Source of the DNA: a virus
Strand: one strand, 5' to 3'
Length of the DNA stretch: 32,664 nucleotides
Virus record (IMG/VR): IMGVR_UViG_3300034073_002168
Location: 1 to 32,664 of that record
The notes beneath the pieces were generated by a model. That model saw nothing but the letters and a program-made list of their open reading frames with translations, searched no databases and was not told the origin of the DNA. Made by a program: the position numbers and the translations under genes. Positions 1 to 8,303 of this stretch are shown one piece after another. The first letter of the stretch is position 1. Each line of letters begins with the position of its first letter.

Positions 1-2058
1 TCCTTGTAAACCTTGGAGACCTTGAGTTCCTTGTAAACCTTGGAGACCTTGAGTTCCTTGTAAACCTTGGAGACCTTGAGTTCCTTGTAAACCTTGGAGA
101 CCTTGGAGACCTTGAGTTCCTTGAACGCCTTGAGACCCCTGAGAACCTTGAAGTCCTTGAGTGCCTTGGAGACCTTGATTTCCTTGTGTTCCTTGGAGAC
201 CTTGTGAACCCTGAGAACCTTGAAGTCCTTGAGTACCTTGGAGACCTTGCGAACCTTGCAGACCCTGAGCCCCTTGTCTCCCTTGTGTTCCTTGAATACC
301 TTGAGAGCCTTGAAGTCCTTGAGTTCCTTGGATACCTTGAGAACCTTGAGAACCTTGCAGACCTTGGGAACCTTGGATACCTTGAGAACCTTGAGTTCCT
401 TGAATACCTTGAGAACCTTGAGAACCTTGCAGACCTTGAGATCCTTGAATACCTTGAGAACCTTGTAGACCCTGAGAACCTTGCAGACCCTGAGTTCCTT
501 GTGTTCCTTGGAGACCTTGAGAACCCTGAGAACCTTGTAGACCCTGAGAACCTTGTAGACCCTGAGAACCTTGTAGACCCTGAAGACCTTGAGAACCTTG
601 TAGACCCTGAGTTCCTTGCAGACCCTGAGAACCTTGTATACCCTGAGTTCCTTGTGTTCCCTGTAATCCCTGAGAACCTTGTAGACCCTGAGTTCCTTGC
701 AGACCCTGTGAACCTTGAAGACCTTGAGTTCCTTGAGATCCCTGCAATCCTTGAGAACCTTGAGATCCCTGCAATCCTTGAGAACCTTGAATTCCTTGAG
801 TTCCTTGTGTTCCCTGTAATCCCTGAGAACCTTGAAGACCCTGAGAACCTTGGATTCCTTGTGAACCTTGAATTCCTTGAGATCCTTGAGTACCTTGAAT
901 TCCCTGTGAACCTTGTGAACCTTGAATACCTTGAGAACCTTGAATTCCTTGTATTCCCTGAGACCCTTGAAGACCTTGAGAACCTTGTAGACCTTGAGAA
1001 CCTTGAGAACCTTGTAAACCTTGACTACCTTGGACTCCCTGGTTACTAAGACCTTGTAAACCCTGGAGACCCTGTAGACCTTGTAGACCTTGTAGACCTT
1101 GATTTCCTTGTACGCCTTGATTACTTAATCCCTGTAGACCTTGAAGACCCTGTAGACCTTGTAGACCTTGTAGACCTTGATTTCCTTGTACGCCTTGGTT
1201 ACTTAAACCTTGAAGTCCCTGGAGACCTTGTAATCCTTGAGAACCCTGAACACCTTGAGAACCCTGAACACCTTGGTTACTTAAACCTTGAAGACCCTGA
1301 AGACCTTGAACGCCTTGGTCTCCTTGAACACCTTGAGAACCCTGAACACCTTGGTTACTTAAACCTTGAAGACCCTGAAGACCTTGAACGCCTTGGTCTC
1401 CTTGAACACCTTGAGAACCCTGAACACCCTGATTGCTAAGTCCCTGAAGACCTTGGAGACCTTGAGAACCTTGAGCACCCTGAAGACCTTGATTACCTTG
1501 AACCCCCTGATTACTTAAACCTTGGAGACCCTGAAGACCTTGATTACCTTGAGGTCCTTGAGAACCTTGAATACCTTGTAAACCTTGATTACCTTGAGTT
1601 CCTTGAAGTCCCTGAACACCTTGAGGTCCCTGTGAACCCTGAATCCCTTGGAGACCTTGTAATCCTTGTGTTCCTTGCTCACCCTGAAGACCTTGATTTC
1701 CTTGAACACCTTGGGTTCCTTGCTCACCCTGAAGACCTTGAGTACCCTGAAGTCCTTGATTACCCTGAAGACCCTGAAGACCCTGTAGACCTTGAGTACC
1801 TTGAATACCTTGAGCATAAACATCTCTGGAAGGAACCCAAAATCTCCTTCCAGTATATCCTTCAGCAGCAATTAAAACATAATGATCTACTGGAACAGTT
1901 TGTCCTGGAGTAAAAGGATTAGTTCCTATAGAAGAAACGCCAACTAGCGGATCGCCTAAATCTGGTTCTGCTTGTTCAAGCCCAAGAAATTGATACCTAT
2001 CAGAGGTAATACCAGATTGGTCAAATCTTCTAACTCTTCCAGAACTATACTTTGACAT
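1..2058 (-). CDS. Collagen-like virion protein, partial (3' end beyond the window)
   Basis: The frame is open from an ATG at 2058 to base 1 with no stop, giving at least 686 codons; the C-terminus lies outside the window. Residues 1-82 form a non-repetitive head that starts [16 protein letters not shown]. From about residue 83 the protein is an almost unbroken run of Gly-X-Gln triplets (about 200), with X mostly Leu, Ser, Thr, Asn, Val, Ile, Asp or Glu. Lysine and proline are nearly absent. Seven GLSNQ interruptions lie between 1043 and 1515. Gly at every third position is the collagen triple-helix signature, so a trimeric rod, probably a tail fibre or whisker, is inferred. It follows the 115-residue gene with a 4-base gap and an ATAAATG junction with little Shine-Dalgarno. 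The attached head suggests virion anchoring. The exact role is unknown. Confidence 0.85.
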   Translation of the reverse strand, partial: MSKYSSGRVRRFDQSGITSDRYQFLGLEQAEPDLGDPLVGVSSIGTNPFTPGQTVPVDHYVLIAAEGYTGRRFWVPSRDVYAQGIQGTQGLQGLQGLQGNQGLQGTQGLQGEQGTQGVQGNQGLQGEQGTQGLQGLQGIQGSQGPQGVQGLQGTQGNQGLQGIQGSQGPQGNQGLQGLQGLSNQGVQGNQGLQGAQGSQGLQGLQGLSNQGVQGSQGVQGDQGVQGLQGLQGLSNQGVQGSQGVQGDQGVQGLQGLQGLSNQGVQGSQGVQGSQGLQGLQGLQGLSNQGVQGNQGLQGLQGLQGLQGLQGLSNQGVQGNQGLQGLQGLQGLQGLQGLSNQGVQGSQGLQGSQGSQGLQGSQGLQGSQGIQGIQGSQGIQGSQGSQGIQGTQGSQGIQGSQGIQGSQGLQGSQGLQGTQGTQGIQGSQGLQGSQGSQGLQGSQGTQGLQGSQGLQGTQGLQGSQGLQGTQGTQGIQGSQGLQGTQGLQGSQGLQGLQGSQGLQGSQGLQGSQGSQGLQGTQGTQGLQGSQGLQGSQGIQGSQGLQGSQGSQGIQGTQGSQGIQGSQGLQGSQGSQGIQGTQGLQGSQGIQGTQGRQGAQGLQGSQGLQGTQGLQGSQGSQGLQGTQGNQGLQGTQGLQGSQGSQGVQGTQGLQGLQGLQGTQGLQGLQGTQGLQGLQGTQGLQGLQG
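1043..1515 (-). repeat. 78-bp higher-order repeat in the collagen-like gene
   Basis: The codons for the interruption Gly-Leu-Ser-Asn-Gln recur seven times. On the plus strand the shared ttact/ttgct core begins at 1043, 1121, 1199, 1277, 1355, 1433 and 1511, an interval of exactly 78 bases (26 codons) each time. Each module is one GLSNQ plus seven Gly-X-Gln triplets. The units at about 1281-1358 and 1359-1436 are nearly identical, which suggests recent tandem duplication. Bases 1-1040 and 1530-1810 carry pure triplets without this interruption. Confidence 0.9.
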
Positions 2059-2062
2059 TTAT

Positions 2063-2410
2063 TTACTGCTTCGCTGTTTCAAGAACGCTGAGAACAAGTT
2101 CAAGAGAATTATTTTCAGTTGCCTGAATTTTTATAACATCGTTAGTTTCTAATGCTAATCTTCCATCAGCAACTAAACTGTAACTATCATTTTGAGGTAT
2201 AGGAACCTGATTGGCAAATTTGTAATCTGCTGGACTTTCAGTATTTCTTGAATGAACTGCAGTTACACTACAAACTCCACTAGAAACATTTGTGACCTGA
2301 GATAAAATAACAATCGAAGCAACTCCAATAGGACAAGTATATATTCCTACCAAATTTGTACTTAGACCAACTCTAAGCGTTCTAAATTTATTAAGTGCAA
2401 CTGCTGCCAT
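2063..2410 (-). CDS. Small probable virion protein, function unknown
   Basis: The product has 115 residues and starts MAAVALNKFRTLRVG. It lies between two collagen-bearing genes and begins two bases before the 1758-residue gene's stop region (TAA-AATG junction). The composition (alternating Val, Ile, Thr, Ser, with runs such as ASIVILSQVTN and NSLELVLSVLE) suggests an all-beta fold. No signal peptide, membrane segment or catalytic motif is visible. From its position I infer a structural role, perhaps a fibre base, connector or chaperone. I do not recognise the family with certainty. Confidence 0.7.
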   Translation of the reverse strand: MAAVALNKFRTLRVGLSTNLVGIYTCPIGVASIVILSQVTNVSSGVCSVTAVHSRNTESPADYKFANQVPIPQNDSYSLVADGRLALETNDVIKIQATENNSLELVLSVLETAKQ

Positions 2411-2411
2411 T

Positions 2412-5400
2412 TTATCTACTTAGTGCAATAATTAATGGTGTTACTGTATTTAACAAACTTTGACTAAACGCTCTTCCTGTAATTGTTCCTGTAACTTGGT
2501 TAATTGTTACATCATCACCAATCTTAAAATTACCACCTTGGTCTGTGCTTGTATAAACAATAATTCCACCATTTCTTTGCACAACTTCGTTTTCTTGAAT
2601 TACTACACCACCCAAAGCTGGTTTTGCACTATTAATATTATTTCCAGAACCTACCCACTCAAAAGAGTGTGAAGATGTAATTTGGAGACTTACTCTAGTA
2701 AAGTAAACTGTTGTTCCTACACTAACTGTATTATTTAGATTTGATAATAAAGTGATTGTAGAAATACCAGCAGAAGGTAAAGTAGCACTCTGAACGGAAT
2801 AATAGATTGGATATAGAGTTGTAGTTGCGGCAGCACCAACTCCTCCTCCACCACCACTAAATGTTATTGTTGGATTTGTTTTATATTGAGTTCCTGTACT
2901 AATAATATCGACAGAAACAACTCTCCCACCTTCAATATTTGCACTTGCTTCTGCACGAATTCCATTTGGTCCTTCTGGGTCACTTAAGGTTACATCTGGT
3001 GGAGTAGTATAACCACTTCCACCATCAGTCACTTCAATAGACTGGACAAAGTAATAAAGGTCTCCAAAATAAAGTGCCTGACCATCATAAGGACGATAAG
3101 AACCAATACCAGAAACTACAATTACATCTTGTTCTAGTTCTGCAATTTGATGTGCTTTTCCTGTATAATGGTAAATTGATTTTGTAGTTTGGTCTCCAAC
3201 ACCATCAGAAACTAGTCCAAGTCTTCCGAATGAAGAGTTGGAGTTTGTAATATCACACTGACCACCAGAACCAGTAAAGATTGCAATATCATCACAAATC
3301 GTAAAGATTGATACCAACTGAGAATATGCACCATTAGTAATAGAAACTCCAATACCACCCTGATTGTATTGAGTGTAACTGTCAACGCTCATAGTACCAG
3401 TCACACCAATATCAACTTGGTCTCCAGGCTCTGCATCAAAACCATCTACTTTCATTCCAATACTGTCAGGAACGAAATTAGTGCAGTTTCTTATATAAGG
3501 TCCTTGTGTAATTGGTCCTACTCCCTTTGAATATGGAGGAATAACTTTTCCACCAGAAACATAAGTATGAGGAATTGTAGAAACTCCAGTATTCACAACG
3601 AACGTATTTCCAAAACTTGGAACATCTAAAACTCTAAACTTAAATCCACCAGACTTTCCTGTAGGATATATTGTAGTTGTTCCCGCACCACTAGTGCAGG
3701 AGAATTCTAAGTCTCTAAGACCTACATTTTGCCCCAACTTAACATAAGCTCCTGGTGCAACAATCGTAGTAATACCAGTAACATTATCATAAGTTGCGTC
3801 TGTAACATTTATAGAACGGTCAACAATAAATCCACCCCCAACATAAGTATGAGGAATTGTAGAAATTCCAGTATTAATTTCAAATGCCCCATTTTCAAAT
3901 ACTTTATCTACAAAGAACTCATATCCATATCTTCCTGAGGGAAATTTTTGAGTAGATGTTGTCAATCCAGAAGAACATTCAAATACCAAATCATAAAGTT
4001 CAATCAAATCTCCAGGTTTGACTGATAATCCTGGAGCAGATAATATGGTCTTTCCAGTTTCATTCTCATAAGTTGCTGACTGTACATTTACAATTGTCGT
4101 AAATCCTATTCCACTATTACCTGGATAAGTTGTAGTAATTCCTGCAGTTGAACCTAACCCAACAATCGTGGTTACAACTCCAACTGAAGACCTCATAGCA
4201 GAAACAACGTCGGTGCAAGAATTTAAGGAATTATTAAATCCAGTTTCATAATCAACCTGCATGGATAGGTCTTTGACCTGTAAAAATTCATTTTGGAAGT
4301 TTTGATACTTCTGAATTGTTCCGCCCGAAACATAAGTGTGTGGAAGCGTTGATTGACCTACGACAACCTCAAAGGTATTTGAGTTGACAACTCTTTTTAC
4401 TGGAAAAACATATCCAAGACTTCCTGTTGGGTATGTTAGAATTGTTGGTCCTGATGGACAGGAGAACTGGAGACCTTGAATTTTTACTGGGTCATCTAAT
4501 AGTAATCCGTGATTGGATGCAGTAACAGTAGTAATTCCAGTTAGATTATCATAAGTAGCACCCGATACGTTTATAACAGGTCCTGCTGGATATCCACCCC
4601 AAGTACAATTATTTACAACGGCACGGGCAATATTGAAAGAATAATCCAAAGTAGCAATAGTTTGTTCTACTTCTCCAGGATTTTTAAGAATTTGTGGTAT
4701 TAAATTCCAGTCATCATCAAAGTAGAACTTAGCAGCACGAACTGATTTAGAGTTACCACCTCTTGTCATATCAAAACATATTGCTCTCCAAATATCCTTT
4801 ACATCGTCAGCACAATCGTTACTTTCAAGAGTTACTCCAAACTCAATTGGTGGTGCCTGTTCCGTTCCTATTCCAATAATATCTGTGATAATTTCTGCAA
4901 GAGATTCAATTCTTATGATTGTATCTCCACATCCACCAGAAACTAAAATTGGAGAATAACTACTAGTATCTTGTGATAAATTTGTATATTGTGTTGGATA
5001 AGACTCATTATTAATTACAAAGGTTACAATTCCAACTGCATGATTGATTGCATCTACGGTTGCATCACGAATACTGTATCCATTAATATCAGTTCCCGTA
5101 ATGTGTAAAAGACCGCCATTACTATCATAATATGTTAATCCTGCACCAATAGATTTCTTATTGCTTCCTGCCTTTAAGTCGTAAGAGATGGAACGGAGAA
5201 TATCTTTAATATCATCTTCACAATCTCCTGGAACAGTAGGAACAACAAATGGTGGAGACTTATAATCTGTAGAAGTAAGAAATCCTATAGTTTCTGATGC
5301 AATATAGTCAATATTTAAATCAATAAGTCTTGCGGCATCTTGTTCTCTGTGACTTCCAGCAAATCCACTAAATCCACTTGTTAAGAAACCAACTGCTTCT

Positions 5401-7688
5401 TTTGCAATATAATCGAGATTGATGCGAACCATTCTTGCCCCATCAAAAAATCTATCAGTCGATACTCCTAATAGTGGTTGTAGTGCAACAATTGCTGCAC
5501 CGTTAGTCATATTAGGACCAATAAAACTCATATCAGTAATATGACATCCATTATTAACATGGAATAAGTCACGGTCTAAGAATTTTGGAGTTACGACACA
5601 GTTACGAAGTTCTGTTCCCTCAACAGATACTGTCTTTGCCAAAACAATCGGGTTCTCTTCAACATAAACTCCTGGAAATACTTTGATGGTGTCACCAAAG
5701 ACTGCAACAGTAGATGCAGATTTAATCGTTCTCTTTGGATAATTTTCTGCTAGTCCAGTATTATTATCATCTCCAGTTTGTGAAACGTAGATTGTTTTTC
5801 CTACTGGTCGGTATGAAGTAATTTCAACAATTCCCTTACCATCAGGTTGTGTTGATTCAATATCAATTCCAATACCTGCAGTAATTTGAGTAACAATTCC
5901 AGTTAAATTTACACCATTTCCTAAGAAAGTATCTGCAAGTAGATTGCCAGAAACTTGTAATCTTTCTGTTGGATTTGTTGTTCCAATACCAACAAACTCT
6001 GTTTCGGGAATATAAACAAAATTAGTAGCACCAGCAGCAACATTTTCATTATTGAAGATGACTTGCGTATCTTCACCAGCTACTGGTCCCTCTGTACCTT
6101 GAAGACCCTGCAGACCTTGATTTCCCTGAAGACCTTGAAGACCCTGCAGACCTTGATTTCCCTGAAGACCTTGAGTTCCCTGGTCCCCCTGTAAGCCCTG
6201 TAAACCCTGTGAACCTTGTGCTCCCTGAACACCTTGTTCACCTTGGAGACCTTGAGTACCTTGTAATCCTTGAAGACCTTGTGCTCCCTGAACGCCCTGG
6301 TCTCCCTGAATACCCTGTAGACCTTGAGTACCTTGGTCTCCTTGTAGACCTTGTAGACCTTGTGCTCCCTGAACACCTTGCTCACCTTGGAGACCTTGAG
6401 TACCTTGGTCTCCTTGCAGACCCTGTAAACCTTGTGCTCCCTGAACACCTTGCTCACCTTGAAGACCTTGATTGCCCTGAACTCCCTGATTACTTAAACC
6501 TTGAAGACCCTGAAGACCTTGAACACCTTGGTCTCCCTGAAGACCTTGCAATCCCTGAAGACCCTGAAGACCTTGTAATCCCTGAAGACCCTGAAGACCC
6601 TGAGTTCCTTGAAAATCACTTAAAGGTCCTTGAGCACCTTGAAGACCCTGAAGACCTTGCAATCCTTGAAGACCCTGAAGACCCTGAGTTCCTTGAAAGT
6701 CACTTAACGGTCCTTGAGCACCTTGAAGACCTTGATTGCCTTGAGTTCCTTGAAGACCCTGAAGACCTTGAACACCTTGGTCTCCCTGAAGACCCTGAAG
6801 ACCCTGTAAACCTTGAGTGCCTTGGTCTCCCTGAAGACCTTGCAATCCTTGAAGACCCTGAATACCTTGTCTTCCCTGATTTCCTTGTAGACCTTGTAGA
6901 CCTTGAAGACCCTGAGAACCCTGAGAACCTTGAAGTCCTTGATTACCTTGAAGTCCTTGATTGCCTTGAGTTCCCTGAAGACCTTGAGAACCCCTAGACG
7001 ATGCTTGGCATATTGTAAATTCACATTCACCAACTACGGTATTAACTGCATCTGATTGGTCTGCTTGGTCCATCCAAGCATATATTTCAAGATAGTCGCC
7101 TTGATTTAATTTTATTTGTGTGGTTACTTTTATATTTTTATTGTCGCCTAATGCAGCACCTTCACTATAAGAGGTTGACCTAGTTTCTGTAACCTCATTA
7201 CCATTAACAAATATAGAAGCTATTGGAGAGATTCTCCCAGTTCCGGTATTTATAATTCCTATATTTGCATCTATTAAGTAAATACCCTCTATTACTACTT
7301 GAACTCTTTGAGGATTTACTGTATTTGAATGAACGTATGATTCTAGTTGAGTATAAACAGTATTATCAAAACGAATAGGAACTCTATTCGCATAAGTTAC
7401 ATTAATATTTTCTGTTAACGTAACCTTGTTAAAATTGCAAGCATTAACATCTTTGTTTAAACCAATATTAAACCAAGTCCATCCACCTTGACCATCAGAT
7501 GTAAGAACATCAAATATATTTCCAGAGCTATTATCTTTGTCGTAAATTCCACCTGATACTTGAATATCATTAAAAGTGGATTTTTCTGAAGATGTTACAT
7601 TACCTACTAAGTCACCTTCTGCAGTATCAAATAATCTTACCTTTTTATAAAACCAAGCCTCTTGACCTACAATAAACTTATCTGACAT
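2412..7688 (-). CDS. Giant modular virion protein with collagen-like and beta-helix domains
   Basis: The product has 1758 residues, in visible blocks. Residues 1-232 are a beta-rich head. About 233-535 is a Gly-X-Gln collagen-like rod with interruptions PLSDF (twice) and LSNQ. Next comes VGIGTTNPTERLQVSG, a linker seen in many phage fibre proteins. A segment starting KTIYVSQTGDDNNTG resembles DUF1565/pectin-lyase beta-helices. Duplicated helical modules follow (CEDDIKDILRSISYDL and CADDVKDIWRAICFDM). Then come three repeats of about 90 residues, each ending near STIPHTYVSGG. A C-terminal GSGYTTPP-type beta module is shared with the gp5-like protein. This build fits a cyanophage tail fibre or other host-contact structure. 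Its start follows a GAGG-rich stretch and lies 12 bases from the needle gene's stop. The domain assignments are by eye. Confidence 0.85.
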   Translation of the reverse strand: MSDKFIVGQEAWFYKKVRLFDTAEGDLVGNVTSSEKSTFNDIQVSGGIYDKDNSSGNIFDVLTSDGQGGWTWFNIGLNKDVNACNFNKVTLTENINVTYANRVPIRFDNTVYTQLESYVHSNTVNPQRVQVVIEGIYLIDANIGIINTGTGRISPIASIFVNGNEVTETRSTSYSEGAALGDNKNIKVTTQIKLNQGDYLEIYAWMDQADQSDAVNTVVGECEFTICQASSRGSQGLQGTQGNQGLQGNQGLQGSQGSQGLQGLQGLQGNQGRQGIQGLQGLQGLQGDQGTQGLQGLQGLQGDQGVQGLQGLQGTQGNQGLQGAQGPLSDFQGTQGLQGLQGLQGLQGLQGAQGPLSDFQGTQGLQGLQGLQGLQGLQGLQGLQGDQGVQGLQGLQGLSNQGVQGNQGLQGEQGVQGAQGLQGLQGDQGTQGLQGEQGVQGAQGLQGLQGDQGTQGLQGIQGDQGVQGAQGLQGLQGTQGLQGEQGVQGAQGSQGLQGLQGDQGTQGLQGNQGLQGLQGLQGNQGLQGLQGTEGPVAGEDTQVIFNNENVAAGATNFVYIPETEFVGIGTTNPTERLQVSGNLLADTFLGNGVNLTGIVTQITAGIGIDIESTQPDGKGIVEITSYRPVGKTIYVSQTGDDNNTGLAENYPKRTIKSASTVAVFGDTIKVFPGVYVEENPIVLAKTVSVEGTELRNCVVTPKFLDRDLFHVNNGCHITDMSFIGPNMTNGAAIVALQPLLGVSTDRFFDGARMVRINLDYIAKEAVGFLTSGFSGFAGSHREQDAARLIDLNIDYIASETIGFLTSTDYKSPPFVVPTVPGDCEDDIKDILRSISYDLKAGSNKKSIGAGLTYYDSNGGLLHITGTDINGYSIRDATVDAINHAVGIVTFVINNESYPTQYTNLSQDTSSYSPILVSGGCGDTIIRIESLAEIITDIIGIGTEQAPPIEFGVTLESNDCADDVKDIWRAICFDMTRGGNSKSVRAAKFYFDDDWNLIPQILKNPGEVEQTIATLDYSFNIARAVVNNCTWGGYPAGPVINVSGATYDNLTGITTVTASNHGLLLDDPVKIQGLQFSCPSGPTILTYPTGSLGYVFPVKRVVNSNTFEVVVGQSTLPHTYVSGGTIQKYQNFQNEFLQVKDLSMQVDYETGFNNSLNSCTDVVSAMRSSVGVVTTIVGLGSTAGITTTYPGNSGIGFTTIVNVQSATYENETGKTILSAPGLSVKPGDLIELYDLVFECSSGLTTSTQKFPSGRYGYEFFVDKVFENGAFEINTGISTIPHTYVGGGFIVDRSINVTDATYDNVTGITTIVAPGAYVKLGQNVGLRDLEFSCTSGAGTTTIYPTGKSGGFKFRVLDVPSFGNTFVVNTGVSTIPHTYVSGGKVIPPYSKGVGPITQGPYIRNCTNFVPDSIGMKVDGFDAEPGDQVDIGVTGTMSVDSYTQYNQGGIGVSITNGAYSQLVSIFTICDDIAIFTGSGGQCDITNSNSSFGRLGLVSDGVGDQTTKSIYHYTGKAHQIAELEQDVIVVSGIGSYRPYDGQALYFGDLYYFVQSIEVTDGGSGYTTPPDVTLSDPEGPNGIRAEASANIEGGRVVSVDIISTGTQYKTNPTITFSGGGGGVGAAATTTLYPIYYSVQSATLPSAGISTITLLSNLNNTVSVGTTVYFTRVSLQITSSHSFEWVGSGNNINSAKPALGGVVIQENEVVQRNGGIIVYTSTDQGGNFKIGDDVTINQVTGTITGRAFSQSLLNTVTPLIIALSR
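3553..4578 (-). repeat. Three diverged ~90-residue protein repeats ending in HTYVSGG
   Basis: Within the 1758-residue protein three copies begin INVSGATYDN, VNVQSATYEN and INVTDATYDN, and each ends close to STIPHTYVSGG or STLPHTYVSGG. Each contains an F(S/E)CxSG core and a later YPTG or FPSG turn. In DNA they lie at roughly 4325-4578, 3835-4100 and 3553-3815. The second and third are nearly adjacent, whereas a helical insert separates the first from the second. Confidence 0.8.
6084..6992 (-). repeat. Collagen-like Gly-X-Gln segment inside the 1758-residue protein
   Basis: About 303 codons of Gly-X-Gln triplets use the same few codons as the gene at 1-2058, so the two genes share a repeat family and could recombine. 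Two interruptions encode PLSDF (tcact cores at 6616 and 6700, 84 bases apart) and one encodes LSNQ (core at 6490). Confidence 0.85.
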
Positions 7689-7699
7689 CTCCTATATCC

Positions 7700-8302
7700 T
7701 CACGCAAATGTTCCAGCTATGTTAGTTGCTGCACCAATTGCACCACCAATACCAATATTATTGGCAGCAAGACCAGCAACTTCGCCAGCAAATGATGTGA
7801 GAGAAAATACTTGAGTTCCAAATGTTCCTAAGACAGTTTCAATTACATTTCCAAAAAGACCATCGACCTTAATTTCAATTGCTTCCATATCAATTGTGGT
7901 TCCAGCAGTCAGTTTTATATTTCTTCCTGCTTTAATATCAACATCTTCTGCAGCATCTAATATGATATTTTTACCTTTTATTTGGACGGACCCATTACCA
8001 AGTGCTGTAATTGTTATACTACCATTTAAAGAATTTAATGCAATATCTACACCTTCTTCTTCAGTCTTATTTCCAGCAGTTATTTCAATAGTTCTATCAT
8101 TAAGGATTCTAAAGTGTCCTCCTTGCGTTAAACTAATTGATGATTGGTCTTTAGAATTTGTTACACCATAAAAATTATAAACATTTTCGCCATCAATTCC
8201 CATCTGGGGATTGCCAACATCTATTCTAAAATTTGGTCCTAAAGAAAGATAATTTCTTTCCTCCCAATTCTGCTGAGTTCCTGTTTTAAGTCTTTCTGCC
8301 AT
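7700..8302 (-). CDS. Beta-helical baseplate spike/needle protein (gp5 C-terminal-like)
   Basis: The product has 200 residues. Its middle (about 65-150) is a run of short alternating strands such as SITITALGNGSVQIKG, ILDAAEDVDIKAG and NIKLTAGTTIDMEA, the pattern of the triple-stranded beta-helix in the T4 gp5 C-terminal needle and in VgrG spikes. It lies one base downstream of the gp5-like hub gene. The hub protein lacks such a needle, so this product probably trimerises and caps the hub to form the membrane-piercing tip. The tail end (AGLAANNIGIGGAIGAATNIAG) is small-residue and glycine rich. No zinc-binding His-x-His tip motif is visible. Confidence 0.75.
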   Translation of the reverse strand: MAERLKTGTQQNWEERNYLSLGPNFRIDVGNPQMGIDGENVYNFYGVTNSKDQSSISLTQGGHFRILNDRTIEITAGNKTEEEGVDIALNSLNGSITITALGNGSVQIKGKNIILDAAEDVDIKAGRNIKLTAGTTIDMEAIEIKVDGLFGNVIETVLGTFGTQVFSLTSFAGEVAGLAANNIGIGGAIGAATNIAGTFA

Positions 8303-8303
8303 T

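Noticed and set aside
186-1049. Long plus-strand open frames (also 1632-1913 and 6209-6997) opposite the collagen genes
   Set aside because: They are low-complexity shadows: repeated Gln and Gly codons read backwards lack stops. They have no ribosome sites and no gene-like composition.
1-1810. Dense direct repeats resembling a CRISPR or satellite array
   Set aside because: The repeats are 9-base codon triplets in one open frame without unique spacers. They encode collagen-like sequence.
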